Origin: a virus
DNA: 44,328 bases
IMG/VR virus record: IMGVR_UViG_3300013102_000804
Coordinates: 1-44,328 of that record
Direction: 5' to 3' (one strand)
Part shown: piece after piece, positions 29,504-39,886 of the stretch
Layout of the letters: the number at the start of each line of letters is the position of its first letter
How positions within the stretch are numbered: the first letter of the stretch is position 1
The notes under the pieces: model-generated
Told to the model about the DNA's origin: nothing
Database searches by the model: none
The model's input: only the letters and a program-made list of their open reading frames with translations
Position numbers and translations under genes: made by a program

Positions 29504-30053
29504 TCCCGCCATTGCCCTACTGGCCACGACGCTGGTCACAGGCGCGTATCAGGCCGATCAGCAGCGAAAGCAGGGCGAAGCCAATGCGCAGATCGCCGAG
29601 AACAACGCAACGCTCGCCCAGCAGGATGCCGACTCCAGCAATGCGCTGGCCACCCGCGAGATGGAACAGCAGGCGTGGCGCACGCGTGTTGCCATCGGCC
29701 AGCAGCGCGCCGCGATCGCCGCCAACAACATCGACCCGACGCTGGGCACGCCGGCGGAGATCCTGGGTGAAACCGCGATGTTCGGCGAGGTGGACCAGCA
29801 AACCATCCGCATGAACGCCGCACGCCAGGCCTGGGGTTTCAATGCGCAGGCGCAGAACCAGCGCACCCAGGCGGACCTTTCGCGCTGGAGCGGGAAGTCG
29901 CAGGCGACCGGCACCATTCTGGGCTCGCTGGCCAGTGCTGCCAGCGTGGGCATGGGTGGGATGGGAGGCATGCGCGGCGCCGGCAGGTCGGCTGTTGGCT
30001 CGCGGACAACCGGCACCATCAGTAGCGGCGGCTGGACTGGAGGCTACGCCTGA
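29496..30053 (+). CDS. Virion core protein (T7 gp14-like internal virion protein)
   Basis: 185 aa, MCNPAIALLATTLVTGAYQ with an N-terminal hydrophobic segment, then a long helical part (QRKQGEANAQIAENNATLAQ, RVAIGQQRAAIAANNIDPTLG) and a Gly-rich end (VGMGGMGGMRGAGRS). This is the typical pattern of gp14-type ejected proteins that form the outer-membrane channel. Confidence 0.85.
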   Translation: MCNPAIALLATTLVTGAYQADQQRKQGEANAQIAENNATLAQQDADSSNALATREMEQQAWRTRVAIGQQRAAIAANNIDPTLGTPAEILGETAMFGEVDQQTIRMNAARQAWGFNAQAQNQRTQADLSRWSGKSQATGTILGSLASAASVGMGGMGGMRGAGRSAVGSRTTGTISSGGWTGGYA

Positions 30054-32293
30054 TGGCTACCTTGATTCCGCGTACCAGCGGCCCGCAGGTACAGGCGCAG
30101 CTTGGCCCGCAGGTTCGCAACACTGCCCAGGTCGACCTGTCGCCCTCGATTCGGGCGGCCGGCCTGGTTGGCCAGTCTGCGTCCGATCTGTTCCAGCGGC
30201 AAAAGGACAGCGCGGACCTCACCGCAGTTATGGAAGCCCGGCGAGAACTGTCGGACTGGGAGGGCACCGCGTTCAATCCAGCCAATGCGGATGGCATTGC
30301 CAAGTACAAGGGCAAAGAATCGCTCAACGCACCCCCGGCACTGCTTGGTGACCTGGATCAGCGCGTTTCGGCCATCCGTGGTCGGCTGTCACCGAGCCAG
30401 CAGCAACGGTTCGACCAGGTCGCTTTCAGCTTCCGGGATTCTGTCCAGAACCGCCTCAACGGCTACGCCGACCGGGAGTACAGCATCTATGAGAGGGAGG
30501 AGCGCAAGGCGACCCTCGACAACATTGGCCAGGACGCTATCAATGCTGGCATGGCGGGCGACTTCGGGCTGTCCGACACACGACTGCAGGAGGCAATTGG
30601 CATCGCTACGGCCTCCGACCGCGCCCAAGGGCTGGGCCCCGAGGCCATCAAGGCCAGCGAGCGGGGCATTGTTTCATCGGCCCGCAAGCAGATTGCCGCG
30701 GGGCTTGCGACACGTGACCCTTTCGCGGCAGAGGACTACTACCACCGCTATGCGGACCAGATGACGCCGGAGGATCGGGCGCAGGTCGAGCGCACGCTGT
30801 ACCCGGTCGTGAAGGACCGCGCAGCCTACGAGCTGGCCAACTCCCTGGCCGACGGCCGTGGCGCCATCGAGCCGCTGCCGGCACCCACTGCACGTGGCAA
30901 GCCGTCCCCGGCCATCGCAAAGGCTATCGATGACGCAGCAAAGGCCGAGGGCCTGGACGCAGCCGGCCGCGCCGACCTGTACGCGCTGGCCGAGCAGGAA
31001 TCAGGGTTCCGTGCCGACGCAGTGAACCCGGAGGTTCTGGACGATGGTGACCAGGCTACCGGCCTGTTCCAGTACCGCTCCACCAGCGCCGGCGGCATCG
31101 ATCGCAAGGACGCTGCTGCATCGGCACGCCGTGCTGCGCGCGAGTACAAGGAACGGCTGGCAAAGGGTGGCCGTCAGTTCGCCATTGCCGCGCACTTCGC
31201 GGGTGAGGGCGGGGCCGACGCCGTGGTGAACAGAGGCCGGTCCGCCCAGAACCCGAAGACCGCGTTGTATGTGCGCCAGGTGCTGGGCCGTTCCGCACGT
31301 TGGGCGTCGGATGGCGGACAGGTTGTCGCTGCACCTGCACCGATTGCGGCTGCGGCGTCGGCGGTGCCGGCCACTCTGGCGGATGCGGTAGCGGCCATCC
31401 CGCGCACCATGGCGCCGGATCAGCGCGCTGCCACTGAGGGCTACCTGCGCGACATCTTCGCCCAGCGTAAAGACCGCATCGAGCAGGCCAAGAAGCAGGC
31501 CGCCATGGCGATCTACGACAAGGTGACTGCTGCCGGCGCGAGCGCACCGCTGTCGGCTGTGCTGGCGCCGGCCGAACTGGCGCTGGTGGGTCAGGATTCC
31601 AGCCTGAGCGAATCCATCAACCGCTACCGGAAGCTGATCGCCGAGGGCGGCGTGATCCAGGATGACCCGGCCACGCTGGACAGTCTGCAGCGGATGCAGG
31701 CCCTGACCCCGGCGCAGTTCGCTAAGGTTCCGCTCGGCCACTACGCCGACAAGCTGAGCGGCAAGACGTTGAAGTCGCTGGCCGATGACCAGACCAAGGC
31801 AAACGACCCCGCCAAGCGCGCGGACTGGATGACCGACAACGACCGGCTGGAGCGCGGGTTTCAAATGCTCGGCTTCGGCAAAGACACCGACATCACCGGC
31901 AGCGGATCCCAAGCCAAGAACGCTCCACGCGACAACCTGCGTGGTGAGTTCCGCATCGCCTACCAAAACGCGCAGACAGCGTTCGTGCAGAGCACGGGCA
32001 AGAAGCCGACCCCGGAGCAGGCCGACGTGCTGCTTTCGGCCACGGCCAAGCAGTTCGCCCAGAACCTGCAGGCCGGCCGCCTTGGTGCGGTGCAGGAGGA
32101 GGGCGGCAAGTTCAAGAACAACCCGAGGGTGAAGACCGGTCTCTACAGCAGCGCGGCGCAGTTCGACCTGCAGGTGAGCCAGGCCGACCGTGACGCCATT
32201 CGAGGCGCGTATGCCGATAAGTACGGCCGGCCGCCTACCGATGCTTGGGTTACGCAGTACCTCGCGCGCAAGAGCCAAGGAGCCAAGAAGTGA
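30053..32293 (+). CDS. Internal virion protein with lytic transglycosylase domain (gp15-like)
   Basis: 746 aa. The N-terminal 250 residues are helical (gp15-like; QVQAQLGPQVRNTAQVDLSPSIRAAG). Around residues 295-420 lies an SLT-type domain with catalytic Glu316 in LAEQESGF, then GLFQYRST and FAIAAHFAGEGGADAV. It would locally digest peptidoglycan during DNA ejection. In T7 this activity sits on gp16, so the domain is placed on a different core protein here. It starts in a TGATG overlap. Confidence 0.85.
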   Translation: MATLIPRTSGPQVQAQLGPQVRNTAQVDLSPSIRAAGLVGQSASDLFQRQKDSADLTAVMEARRELSDWEGTAFNPANADGIAKYKGKESLNAPPALLGDLDQRVSAIRGRLSPSQQQRFDQVAFSFRDSVQNRLNGYADREYSIYEREERKATLDNIGQDAINAGMAGDFGLSDTRLQEAIGIATASDRAQGLGPEAIKASERGIVSSARKQIAAGLATRDPFAAEDYYHRYADQMTPEDRAQVERTLYPVVKDRAAYELANSLADGRGAIEPLPAPTARGKPSPAIAKAIDDAAKAEGLDAAGRADLYALAEQESGFRADAVNPEVLDDGDQATGLFQYRSTSAGGIDRKDAAASARRAAREYKERLAKGGRQFAIAAHFAGEGGADAVVNRGRSAQNPKTALYVRQVLGRSARWASDGGQVVAAPAPIAAAASAVPATLADAVAAIPRTMAPDQRAATEGYLRDIFAQRKDRIEQAKKQAAMAIYDKVTAAGASAPLSAVLAPAELALVGQDSSLSESINRYRKLIAEGGVIQDDPATLDSLQRMQALTPAQFAKVPLGHYADKLSGKTLKSLADDQTKANDPAKRADWMTDNDRLERGFQMLGFGKDTDITGSGSQAKNAPRDNLRGEFRIAYQNAQTAFVQSTGKKPTPEQADVLLSATAKQFAQNLQAGRLGAVQEEGGKFKNNPRVKTGLYSSAAQFDLQVSQADRDAIRGAYADKYGRPPTDAWVTQYLARKSQGAKK

Positions 32294-35200
32294 TCGACAA
32301 CGTGCTGGAAGGCTTCGACGAGCTGTCGGACGAAATCGAGACTACCCGCCAGGTCACGCTGCGCAGCGCTTACACCGGCACCAGCCAGAAGCCGGAGGAA
32401 GCCGCGCGCGCGAACCGGCTGTCGGACCAGCTTGGCCAGCCGTTCGGTGTCGTCGCTGCGAACCTCGGTGACTACGAGCAGGATGCCCGCCGTCTGGAGA
32501 TCGACGAAGCGGGCCGGCAGTCCCCGCATGTCGGCGACTTCCTGGCCGACCCGCGGCGCATGGCCTTGGCCAGCGATGAGGCGCCGAAGCTGGCCACCTA
32601 TGCCAACGCGCTGGTGACCGGTGAGGCGCGCGCCACTGCCGAGCCGAACATCCTGGAACAGGTGATCGGCGGTGTGATCAGCGGTTGGCAACGCGGCAAG
32701 GCGAATGCGCTTTCGCTGCTGCCGGATGGACCGGCGGTGATGGACCCGGCCACGGGCCGACTGACCACGGACCGCTCGGCCGAGGAAGCTGCATTGCGCG
32801 CCGATCAGGAGCGCAAGGCCCAGGCTGCGGACGTGACCAGCGCCAGCACCGACCGTGGATTCCAGGCCTTCGACCGCGCGAACAAGGCCGGCAGCTTCGC
32901 TGGTGCTGCGCGCGAGCTGGCCAGCGGCGGCACAGACACGCTCGGCGCCATTGCCGTCACCCTGGGTCAGTCGATTGGCATGGGCGCCCCCGGTCTCGCG
33001 CTTACTGCATCTACTGGCGGCGGCAGCCGCGTCGTCACCGCAGCCTCGGCCGGTACCGGATCGGGCCTGACAGAGTTCGGCGCCAGCATCGCCGATGCCA
33101 TGCAGGACGCGAAGGTCGATCCCACCGACGCCTATGCAGTGGGTCAGTTCCTGCGCGACCCGCAGAAGATGGCCGCTGCGCGCGAGAAGGCAGCAAAGCG
33201 CGGCGTGGCCATCGGCGTGTTCGACGCGCTGACGGCCGGCGTGGCCGGTCATTTCATCAACAACGCCCGACGCAGTGCATCCTCGGCCGTCCTGCGCACC
33301 GGCGCCGAGGCTGGCGTGCAGCTGGCGGGCGGCGCTGCCGGCGAGGCAACGGCGCAGCTGCTGACCGAGGAACGCCTGAAGTGGGGCGACATCATCATGG
33401 AAGGCCTGGCCGAGGTGCCGACCGGCGCGGTCGAGGTCCACGCCAACTATCGTGCGGCGAAAGCGTCTGGCCAGGTGCGTTGGATCAACGAGCGCCTGGG
33501 CCAGGTGATGGACTCCGGGGACGCGAACGAGCGCCTGCGCGCCGCCACCGAATTGGCCGCCGACCTGAAGCTCGGCGAGCGATCGCCGGAGGACATGAAA
33601 GCGCTGACCGCGCAGGTGGCCGGCGAAGACGCGCGGGTGTATCTGGACGCGGAGCAGGCGCAGACGCTGTTCCAGTCCGCGCCGCAGGTGTTGCAGAACA
33701 TGGTGGGCGGCGAGTCGGCGCTGGCGGAGCAACTGGCCACCGGCCAGGTCGTGATCCCGATGGCCGAGTGGATGGCTGCCGTGCCGCGCTTGCCGAATCG
33801 GGACGAGATCCTGCGCAACGCCCGAACCACGGCAGAGGGCTTGTCGCCAGCAGAACTGGAGACGCTGGACATCGATGCCATGGCGCGCGAGTTGGGCGTG
33901 CCGCTCGATGCGCCCGCGCCGGATGCTGCTGCGGCAAGCGCCCGCGCGCAGGTGCAGCAGTCGGTAATGGCCCAGCTGGTCGGTACCGATCGCTACACGC
34001 CCGCGCAGGCGGAGAGCCAGGCGCAGCTGTGGGGCGCGATGTTCGGCCGGCTGGGCGAGGTGACTGGCCAGGATCCGGTGGCGCTGTACGAGCGCTACGC
34101 GGCGGGCATTGAGGCGGCAGAAGCACCTGCCGAGGGCGCGGAAGCGCAGCCGCGCACGCTGATGCAGAGGGGCATGGACGCGCTGCGCAGCCTGTTCGGC
34201 CGACCGCAGGTGGCCATAGATGGCCGCGGCCAGCAGACCATCGAGCGCGAGGGCAGCGCCTATGTGCAGCGGGCCGGGCAGTGGCTGCTGGCAGACGAGC
34301 AGGGCCAGGCCCGCGACTTCCTGACGCTCGACCAGGCGCGAATCGAAGCCGAGCGCATTGGGGGCGAGATCGTGCAGGACGATCCGATCGAAGGCCAGCG
34401 GCAGACCTGGAGCGTCGCACTGCCCGATACCGCCGCGCGCGAGGTGCTGGCCGGCGACATCTTGTTCCAAGGCGGAGCAGCCCCGCGCGGTCAGATCCAG
34501 ATCGGGCCGGACCGGGCCATGCAGATCAGCCTGTTCAAGGGCGCGGACCTGTCGACGTTCCTGCACGAATCCGGGCATTTCTTCCTAGAGGTGTACCGGG
34601 ACGTGGCCACGGCCGAAGATGCCGCGCCGCAGTTGCGGTCCGACCTCGACGCCCTGCTGAAGTGGTTCGGCGTCGAGTCGGCGGACCAGATCGGCGTCGA
34701 CCAGCACGAACAGTTCGCCCGCGGCTTCGAGGCCTATCTGGGCGAGGGCAAGGCGCCGACGCCTGAGCTGCAGTCGGTGTTCAGCCAGTTCAAGCAGTGG
34801 ATCCTCGGCATCTACCGCAGCCTGCAGAATCTGGACGTCGAGCTGACCGACGAAGTGCGCGGTGTCTTCGACCGCATGCTGGCCAGCCAGGAGGAGATCG
34901 AGGCGGCGCAGGCGCGTGTCGGGTTCGAGCCCATTGCGCGGGACTTGGCTGAAGCGCAGGCGCTGGGCATGACCGAGCGCCAGTTCGCCGACTACCAGGC
35001 GCAGGTCGCCGCAGCACGCGAGCAGGCTGAGGCTGACCTGATGGCACAGCTGCAGGAAGCCGATGCACGCGCCCGGGAACGCTGGTGGAAGGACGAGCTG
35101 GGCACCATTCGCAGCGAGGTCGAGGCTGAAGTCGAGGCCACGCCGATCGTGCGCGCCTACCGTGTTCTGACCGGACGGAAGGAGGCCGGCGGCGAGCCCG

Positions 35201-38200
35201 TGCCGGAGCAGCTGCAGGGTATGAAGCTGGACCGTGCAGTGCTGGCAGCCACCTACGGTGATGGGCTCCTGGACAAGATGGGCCGGGTGTACGCGAGGAA
35301 GGGCGGCACGCACCCCGACGAGGCAGCGGCGCTGCTGGGCTTCAGTTCTGGCGACGAGCTGGTGCAGGGCCTGTGGACCGTGCGCCAGACCCTGGCAGGT
35401 GTGGGCGCCGAGGCTGATGCCCGCATGCAGGCCCGGCATGGTGAGCCGATGACCGACGGAACCTTGCCGCAGCGGGCGCTGGATGCGGTCCACGGCAGCC
35501 GCAAGATCCAGCTGCTGGAACGAGAGCTGGGTGTGCTGGCGGACCTGGCGCGTGAGCCGCGGCCGAACCGGCGCGAGTTGAAGGCAGTGGCCGAGGCGGT
35601 TCTATCCAGGAAGACGGCGCGCCAGATCCGTCCGAACGAGTATCTGGTCGCCGAACGCAAGGCGGCGCGCGCGGCGGCACAGGCAGCGACGAAAGGCCGG
35701 TACGGCGAGGCGCTGCAGGCGAAGCGGCAGCAGGCTTTGAACGCGGTGCTCTTCGCTGAGGCCCGGGCGGTGCAGCAGGAGGTCGAGTCCACGGTCGGTT
35801 TCATTCGCCGGCAGATGACGCCGAAGGCGCGCGAGCGGCTGGGCAAGGCAGGCGCCGACTACCTGGAGGCCATGGACACCATCGCCGACACCTACGAGTT
35901 CCGCGACGTTTCCGGCCGCACGGTGGCCCGCCGGCAGAGCCTGCGGCAATGGGTGGAAGCACGGCAGGCCGAGGATGACCTGACCGCGATCAGTGACGCA
36001 CTGCTGGCCAGGGTGGAAGCGGAGAACGTGACCAACTACGCCGATCTGCCGATCACCGAGTTCCGCGAGCTGCACGACGCGGTGACCAACATCGCGCGCT
36101 TGGCCAAGCTGAAGAACCAGCTGCTGGGCAACAAGGATCAACGCGATTGGGAGAGCGCGCAGGCGGAGCTGGCCGGCGCAATCCGTGGCGCGATCGCGGA
36201 AGGTAAGCCGTTGCCCCTGTCCGATGCAGACCTGACCGCGATGCAGAAAGTGGGTGCGACCTACACCGGCCTGATGGACTGGGTGCTTCGCCCGGAGACC
36301 GTTGTGGAATGGCTGGATGGCGGCGAGACGGGGCCGTGGCATGACTTCCTCTGGAACCAGGCAGAGGCCGCCCAGCAGCAGCGGATCGAGCTGCGCAATC
36401 GCGTCGGCGGAATGCTGGAGCAGACCATGAAGGCGCTGACGCCGGCGCAGCGGGCGGACCTGAATCGCCTGGTGTACGTGCCCAGCCTCGGCCGGTCGCT
36501 GTCCAAGAACACCATCGTGGCGATGGCGCTCAACCTCGGCAACGCCGGTAACCGCGACAAACTGATGCGTGGCGGGTTCATTGGCAAGAACGCCGAGGTG
36601 GTCCAGTTCACCCCGCAGAACATCGCGGAAATGTTGGGCCACCTCACCACGGCCGACGCGCAGATGGTGCAGGGCATCTGGGATGCGATGAACAGCCTGT
36701 GGCCGGACATCGTGGAGCAGCAGCGCCGGCTTTCCGGTGTTGCGCCGGAGCAGGTCGAGCCGATGCCGCTGGTCTTCACCGCTGCCGATGGCTCGATGGT
36801 CAGCCTGCGCGGCGGTTACTACCCCGCGGTGTACGACCCCCGTGCCGGTGCTGGCGGCGTCAAGCAGGCGCGCGCGGCGGAGGAACAGATCATGGGCGGC
36901 ACCTTCAGCCGTGCCATGACCAGCAAGGGGCACACGAAAGAACGCACCGAGTACGCGGCGCCGATGCTGCTGGACTACCACCGCGTGCTGTCGAGACACC
37001 TCAATGACGTGATCACTGACGTGTCGCACCGCGGCTACGTGAAGCAGGCGCTGCGTGTGCTGGAGGACCAGGAACTGAAGAACCTGATCCAGCAGCGGCT
37101 GTCGGAGGGGGCATATCACGCGCTTTACGGCAGCGTGAAGAATGCTGTGCGCGGCGCGTCCGTTTCCGAGCCCGGTTCCAGCATGGCCGAGAAGATCGGC
37201 GATGCTGTGCTGACCAACACCGCTGTGGCCGCGCTGGGCTTCCGCCTGCCACTGGTGTTCGCCAACACCGTGGTGGCGCCCATCCAGGCGGCTGCCCGTG
37301 TCGATCCCGGGCACATGCTGAAAGGCTACCTGGCCTATTACAAGAATCCGGCGCGAATGACCGAAATGATTCACGCGTTGTCCCCCTTCATGGAGGAACG
37401 CGCCAACTCGCTGGATTCGTCCTACCAGGTGGTGCTGGGCAAGCTGTCGGGGAAGCGCGGCATCCGCGCGGCGGCGATGAAGATGGCCATGGAGGTCCAT
37501 CGTTGGACGGTGCCGCTGGCCGAACGCGCCATCTGGTTGGGTCGATACCAGCAGGCGCAGGCTCAGGGCGCCGGCATCGACGAGGCCGTTCGCCTGGCCG
37601 ACAAGTCGATTCGAACCACGCAGCAGGCCGGTGCACCTAAGGATCTCAGTGCCGCCGAGCGTGACCCCCGGTACAAGTGGGTCCGCATGTTCATCGGCCC
37701 GATGATCATCATGAACAACCGTTTGCAGGAATCCGGCTTGCGCGGCCTGTACTTGGGGCGTGTGCAGTCGCCGGCGCGCGCCCTTGGCACCTGGTTGTCG
37801 GCCGGTGTCCTGTCCAACGCGGTTTTCGAGCTGCTGATGATGCGCGGACCAGACGGTGGCGACGACGACGAAAAGGGTCTGGACGACTGGAGCACCTGGC
37901 TCGCGCGGAAGACCCTGCTCTTCCCGTTCCAGACTATCCCGCTGCTGCGTGACGTTGCCGGCGGCATCGACGCGGCGATCGAGGGCAAGCCGAGCATGGG
38001 CCGACCCAACCCGATCGTGGACGCCGGTGTCGCGCTGGCAAAGTTCGGCCAGGCCGCGTGGAAGGAGGGCAGGGACTGGGTTGCCGACGACGACGAGCCG
38101 GATGCGGAGAAGCTGATCAAGACCGGCGTGCGCGCTGCTGGTCCGCTGACCGGCATCCCCAGCAACCAGATGCTGACCACCGGCGAGTACCTGTACGACG

Positions 38201-38283
38201 TGGGCACTGGCCAGTACACCCCCGACAACCCAGCGGAGGCGGCGGCGTACCTGATGTACCGCCGACCCAAGGACGAGCAGTAA
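32290..38283 (+). CDS. Giant internal virion/ejection protein (gp16-like, about 1,997 aa) with HExxH motif
   Basis: Very long, largely helical protein. GTG 32290 (VIDNVLEGFDELSDE) is chosen because AAGGAG precedes it and it overlaps the previous stop by 4 nt. A Gly/Ser/Ala-rich hydrophobic region occupies about residues 200-370. At residues 759-763 is HESGH in FLHESGHFFLEVY, an HExxH zinc-peptidase signature. Long coiled stretches follow (residues 880-1350). The C-terminal 500 residues resemble the large polyvalent protein domain 38 type found at the end of giant phage ejection proteins. It would be ejected to span the periplasm; the protease activity is inferred from the motif. Confidence 0.85.
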   Translation: MIDNVLEGFDELSDEIETTRQVTLRSAYTGTSQKPEEAARANRLSDQLGQPFGVVAANLGDYEQDARRLEIDEAGRQSPHVGDFLADPRRMALASDEAPKLATYANALVTGEARATAEPNILEQVIGGVISGWQRGKANALSLLPDGPAVMDPATGRLTTDRSAEEAALRADQERKAQAADVTSASTDRGFQAFDRANKAGSFAGAARELASGGTDTLGAIAVTLGQSIGMGAPGLALTASTGGGSRVVTAASAGTGSGLTEFGASIADAMQDAKVDPTDAYAVGQFLRDPQKMAAAREKAAKRGVAIGVFDALTAGVAGHFINNARRSASSAVLRTGAEAGVQLAGGAAGEATAQLLTEERLKWGDIIMEGLAEVPTGAVEVHANYRAAKASGQVRWINERLGQVMDSGDANERLRAATELAADLKLGERSPEDMKALTAQVAGEDARVYLDAEQAQTLFQSAPQVLQNMVGGESALAEQLATGQVVIPMAEWMAAVPRLPNRDEILRNARTTAEGLSPAELETLDIDAMARELGVPLDAPAPDAAAASARAQVQQSVMAQLVGTDRYTPAQAESQAQLWGAMFGRLGEVTGQDPVALYERYAAGIEAAEAPAEGAEAQPRTLMQRGMDALRSLFGRPQVAIDGRGQQTIEREGSAYVQRAGQWLLADEQGQARDFLTLDQARIEAERIGGEIVQDDPIEGQRQTWSVALPDTAAREVLAGDILFQGGAAPRGQIQIGPDRAMQISLFKGADLSTFLHESGHFFLEVYRDVATAEDAAPQLRSDLDALLKWFGVESADQIGVDQHEQFARGFEAYLGEGKAPTPELQSVFSQFKQWILGIYRSLQNLDVELTDEVRGVFDRMLASQEEIEAAQARVGFEPIARDLAEAQALGMTERQFADYQAQVAAAREQAEADLMAQLQEADARARERWWKDELGTIRSEVEAEVEATPIVRAYRVLTGRKEAGGEPVPEQLQGMKLDRAVLAATYGDGLLDKMGRVYARKGGTHPDEAAALLGFSSGDELVQGLWTVRQTLAGVGAEADARMQARHGEPMTDGTLPQRALDAVHGSRKIQLLERELGVLADLAREPRPNRRELKAVAEAVLSRKTARQIRPNEYLVAERKAARAAAQAATKGRYGEALQAKRQQALNAVLFAEARAVQQEVESTVGFIRRQMTPKARERLGKAGADYLEAMDTIADTYEFRDVSGRTVARRQSLRQWVEARQAEDDLTAISDALLARVEAENVTNYADLPITEFRELHDAVTNIARLAKLKNQLLGNKDQRDWESAQAELAGAIRGAIAEGKPLPLSDADLTAMQKVGATYTGLMDWVLRPETVVEWLDGGETGPWHDFLWNQAEAAQQQRIELRNRVGGMLEQTMKALTPAQRADLNRLVYVPSLGRSLSKNTIVAMALNLGNAGNRDKLMRGGFIGKNAEVVQFTPQNIAEMLGHLTTADAQMVQGIWDAMNSLWPDIVEQQRRLSGVAPEQVEPMPLVFTAADGSMVSLRGGYYPAVYDPRAGAGGVKQARAAEEQIMGGTFSRAMTSKGHTKERTEYAAPMLLDYHRVLSRHLNDVITDVSHRGYVKQALRVLEDQELKNLIQQRLSEGAYHALYGSVKNAVRGASVSEPGSSMAEKIGDAVLTNTAVAALGFRLPLVFANTVVAPIQAAARVDPGHMLKGYLAYYKNPARMTEMIHALSPFMEERANSLDSSYQVVLGKLSGKRGIRAAAMKMAMEVHRWTVPLAERAIWLGRYQQAQAQGAGIDEAVRLADKSIRTTQQAGAPKDLSAAERDPRYKWVRMFIGPMIIMNNRLQESGLRGLYLGRVQSPARALGTWLSAGVLSNAVFELLMMRGPDGGDDDEKGLDDWSTWLARKTLLFPFQTIPLLRDVAGGIDAAIEGKPSMGRPNPIVDAGVALAKFGQAAWKEGRDWVADDDEPDAEKLIKTGVRAAGPLTGIPSNQMLTTGEYLYDVGTGQYTPDNPAEAAAYLMYRRPKDEQ

Positions 38284-38295
38284 CTGACCACGCCG

Positions 38296-38320
38296 AGCCC
38301 CGCACCTGCGGGGCTTCTTC
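38296..38320 (+). terminator. Hairpin terminator after the giant ejection gene
   Basis: AGCCCCGC / GCGGGGCT stem (38296-38303, 38308-38315) with 4-nt loop, followed by TCTTCATT. The T-run is weak, so termination may be partial. Confidence 0.6.
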
Positions 38321-38340
38321 ATTCTGGAGCCGATGCACCC

Positions 38341-39885
38341 ATGACCATTTCCGCCAACGATCGCCGCAAGACCTACGTGGGGAACGGCGTCGCTACCGCC
38401 TTCAACGGTCCGCGGGCGTTCCTTTCAAGCCATATCCAGGTGTTCACCGGCACCCACCCTGTATACAACCTGGTGCCGCCGTCGCAATACACGGTGACCA
38501 AGCTTCGCGCCAACGTCAGCACGATCACCTTTAACACCGCGCCGGCGCTGAACCTCGACATCCTGATCCTGCGCACGGTCCCGCTGGACCAGCCGGCCGA
38601 TATCGCCAACCAGGGCGCGTTCCTGCCCGAGATCCACGAAGACGCGTTCGACTACCGGGTTATGCAGCTGCAGCAGCTGCTCGACAACGGCATGCAGCTG
38701 GTGCTCGATCCGGTGACCGGTGAGTTCGTCTGGGACGCCAGGGGCAATCGGATCGTCAACGTTGGCGATGCCACGGCCGACGCGGACGCCGTGAATCGCC
38801 GCACGGTCCTGCTGCTGATCGAACAGATCCAGAACGGAGGCGGCACCATCGGGGTCTCGCCGAGGTTCTGGACGTTCGAAGGCGACGGCGAGGTCACCGA
38901 CTTCCCACTGCCTGGCGCCGATGTCACTGACCCGTTGTTCTACGACACGGCCGCCGAATTGAACGCCGGCGCGGGCAACTACAAGGTTTCTCGACCTGTC
39001 GACGCCAACGGGGTGGGCGAGTTCCTGATCGTGCCGGGCGTGAGCGGCGCGCCGCCGGCGATCCGTTTTCAGACGCCGCTCGCCGATGGCGTCAAGGCCT
39101 TTACCACCTTGCGCGGCTATGCCCGGCCGTGGATCGGGCAGCCGCCGATTTACACCGTAGCGCCGCGCATCATCAGTGTGACCAGCAACGTCACCCTCAA
39201 CGGTGACATGCACAACACCCTGATCCTGGCCAACTCGTCCGGTCCGATCACGATCACGATCCGCGCCAACACGGGAAGCCCCGTGGACTGGAAGGAAGGT
39301 GAGTTCTTCTCGGTGCAGCAGGTAGGGGCAGGGCAGGTCACGCTCGCCATCGAAGGGGGTGTTCAGCCGACGCTGCCGACTGGCTTCGAAGCCAAGAGCC
39401 GCGGCGTGGGCTGTATCTGCAGCGCCACCTGCACCGCTCCGGACGCGGATGCCTGGACGCTGGCCGGCGATCTGATGCGCGGCGCGACGAATCCTGACCT
39501 GCAGTGCTTCGCTTTGGCCGATCGGTCGGCGCTGATCGGTACCAACATCACCACCGGCACCGGCAAGGGTTCGATGGTGCTGCCCTATGGGATCGTGCTG
39601 TCCTCGGTGGCGCAGCGCGGGATCTATGCCAGCCTGTCCGAAGCGCAGGCCACCGGAACGCCGCTGACGGTGGACGTCAAGCGCAACGGCACCAGCATCC
39701 TCAACGTGAAACTGTCGTTCGACAACGGCGAGCGATCCACGCTCACCGCTGCGCTGCCGCCCACTCTGGTGCCCGGCGGTGACATTCTTGCCGCCGGCGA
39801 TGAAATCACCTTCGATGTGCAGCAGGTCGGCACGGCCGGCGCGAAGGGGCTGCAGGTCTACCTGGTCGGCCAGAGGTCCGCCTGA
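38341..39885 (+). CDS. Tail fibre protein with T7-type N-terminal anchor
   Basis: 514 aa. Residues 1-150 form the T7 tail-fibre attachment domain (YVGNGVATAFNGPRAFLSSH, LPEIHEDAFDYRVMQLQQLLD), followed by the connector DATADADAVNRRTVLLL. The middle contains a GDGEVTDFPLPGADVTDPLFYD domain and a beta-rich pectin-lyase-like or trimerising part (NVTLNGDMHNTLILANSSGPITITI). The C-terminal section is a host-recognition candidate. The gene stands alone between a terminator and the next tail gene. Confidence 0.88.
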   Translation: MTISANDRRKTYVGNGVATAFNGPRAFLSSHIQVFTGTHPVYNLVPPSQYTVTKLRANVSTITFNTAPALNLDILILRTVPLDQPADIANQGAFLPEIHEDAFDYRVMQLQQLLDNGMQLVLDPVTGEFVWDARGNRIVNVGDATADADAVNRRTVLLLIEQIQNGGGTIGVSPRFWTFEGDGEVTDFPLPGADVTDPLFYDTAAELNAGAGNYKVSRPVDANGVGEFLIVPGVSGAPPAIRFQTPLADGVKAFTTLRGYARPWIGQPPIYTVAPRIISVTSNVTLNGDMHNTLILANSSGPITITIRANTGSPVDWKEGEFFSVQQVGAGQVTLAIEGGVQPTLPTGFEAKSRGVGCICSATCTAPDADAWTLAGDLMRGATNPDLQCFALADRSALIGTNITTGTGKGSMVLPYGIVLSSVAQRGIYASLSEAQATGTPLTVDVKRNGTSILNVKLSFDNGERSTLTAALPPTLVPGGDILAAGDEITFDVQQVGTAGAKGLQVYLVGQRSA

Positions 39886-39886
39886 C

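Noticed and set aside
32143-38322. Very long minus-strand reading frames opposite the giant ejection gene (and 634-aa one opposite the terminase)
   Set aside because: GC-rich coding DNA leaves long open antisense frames; these are His/Arg/Gln-rich, lack ribosome sites and known domains, and overlie clearly recognised plus-strand genes.
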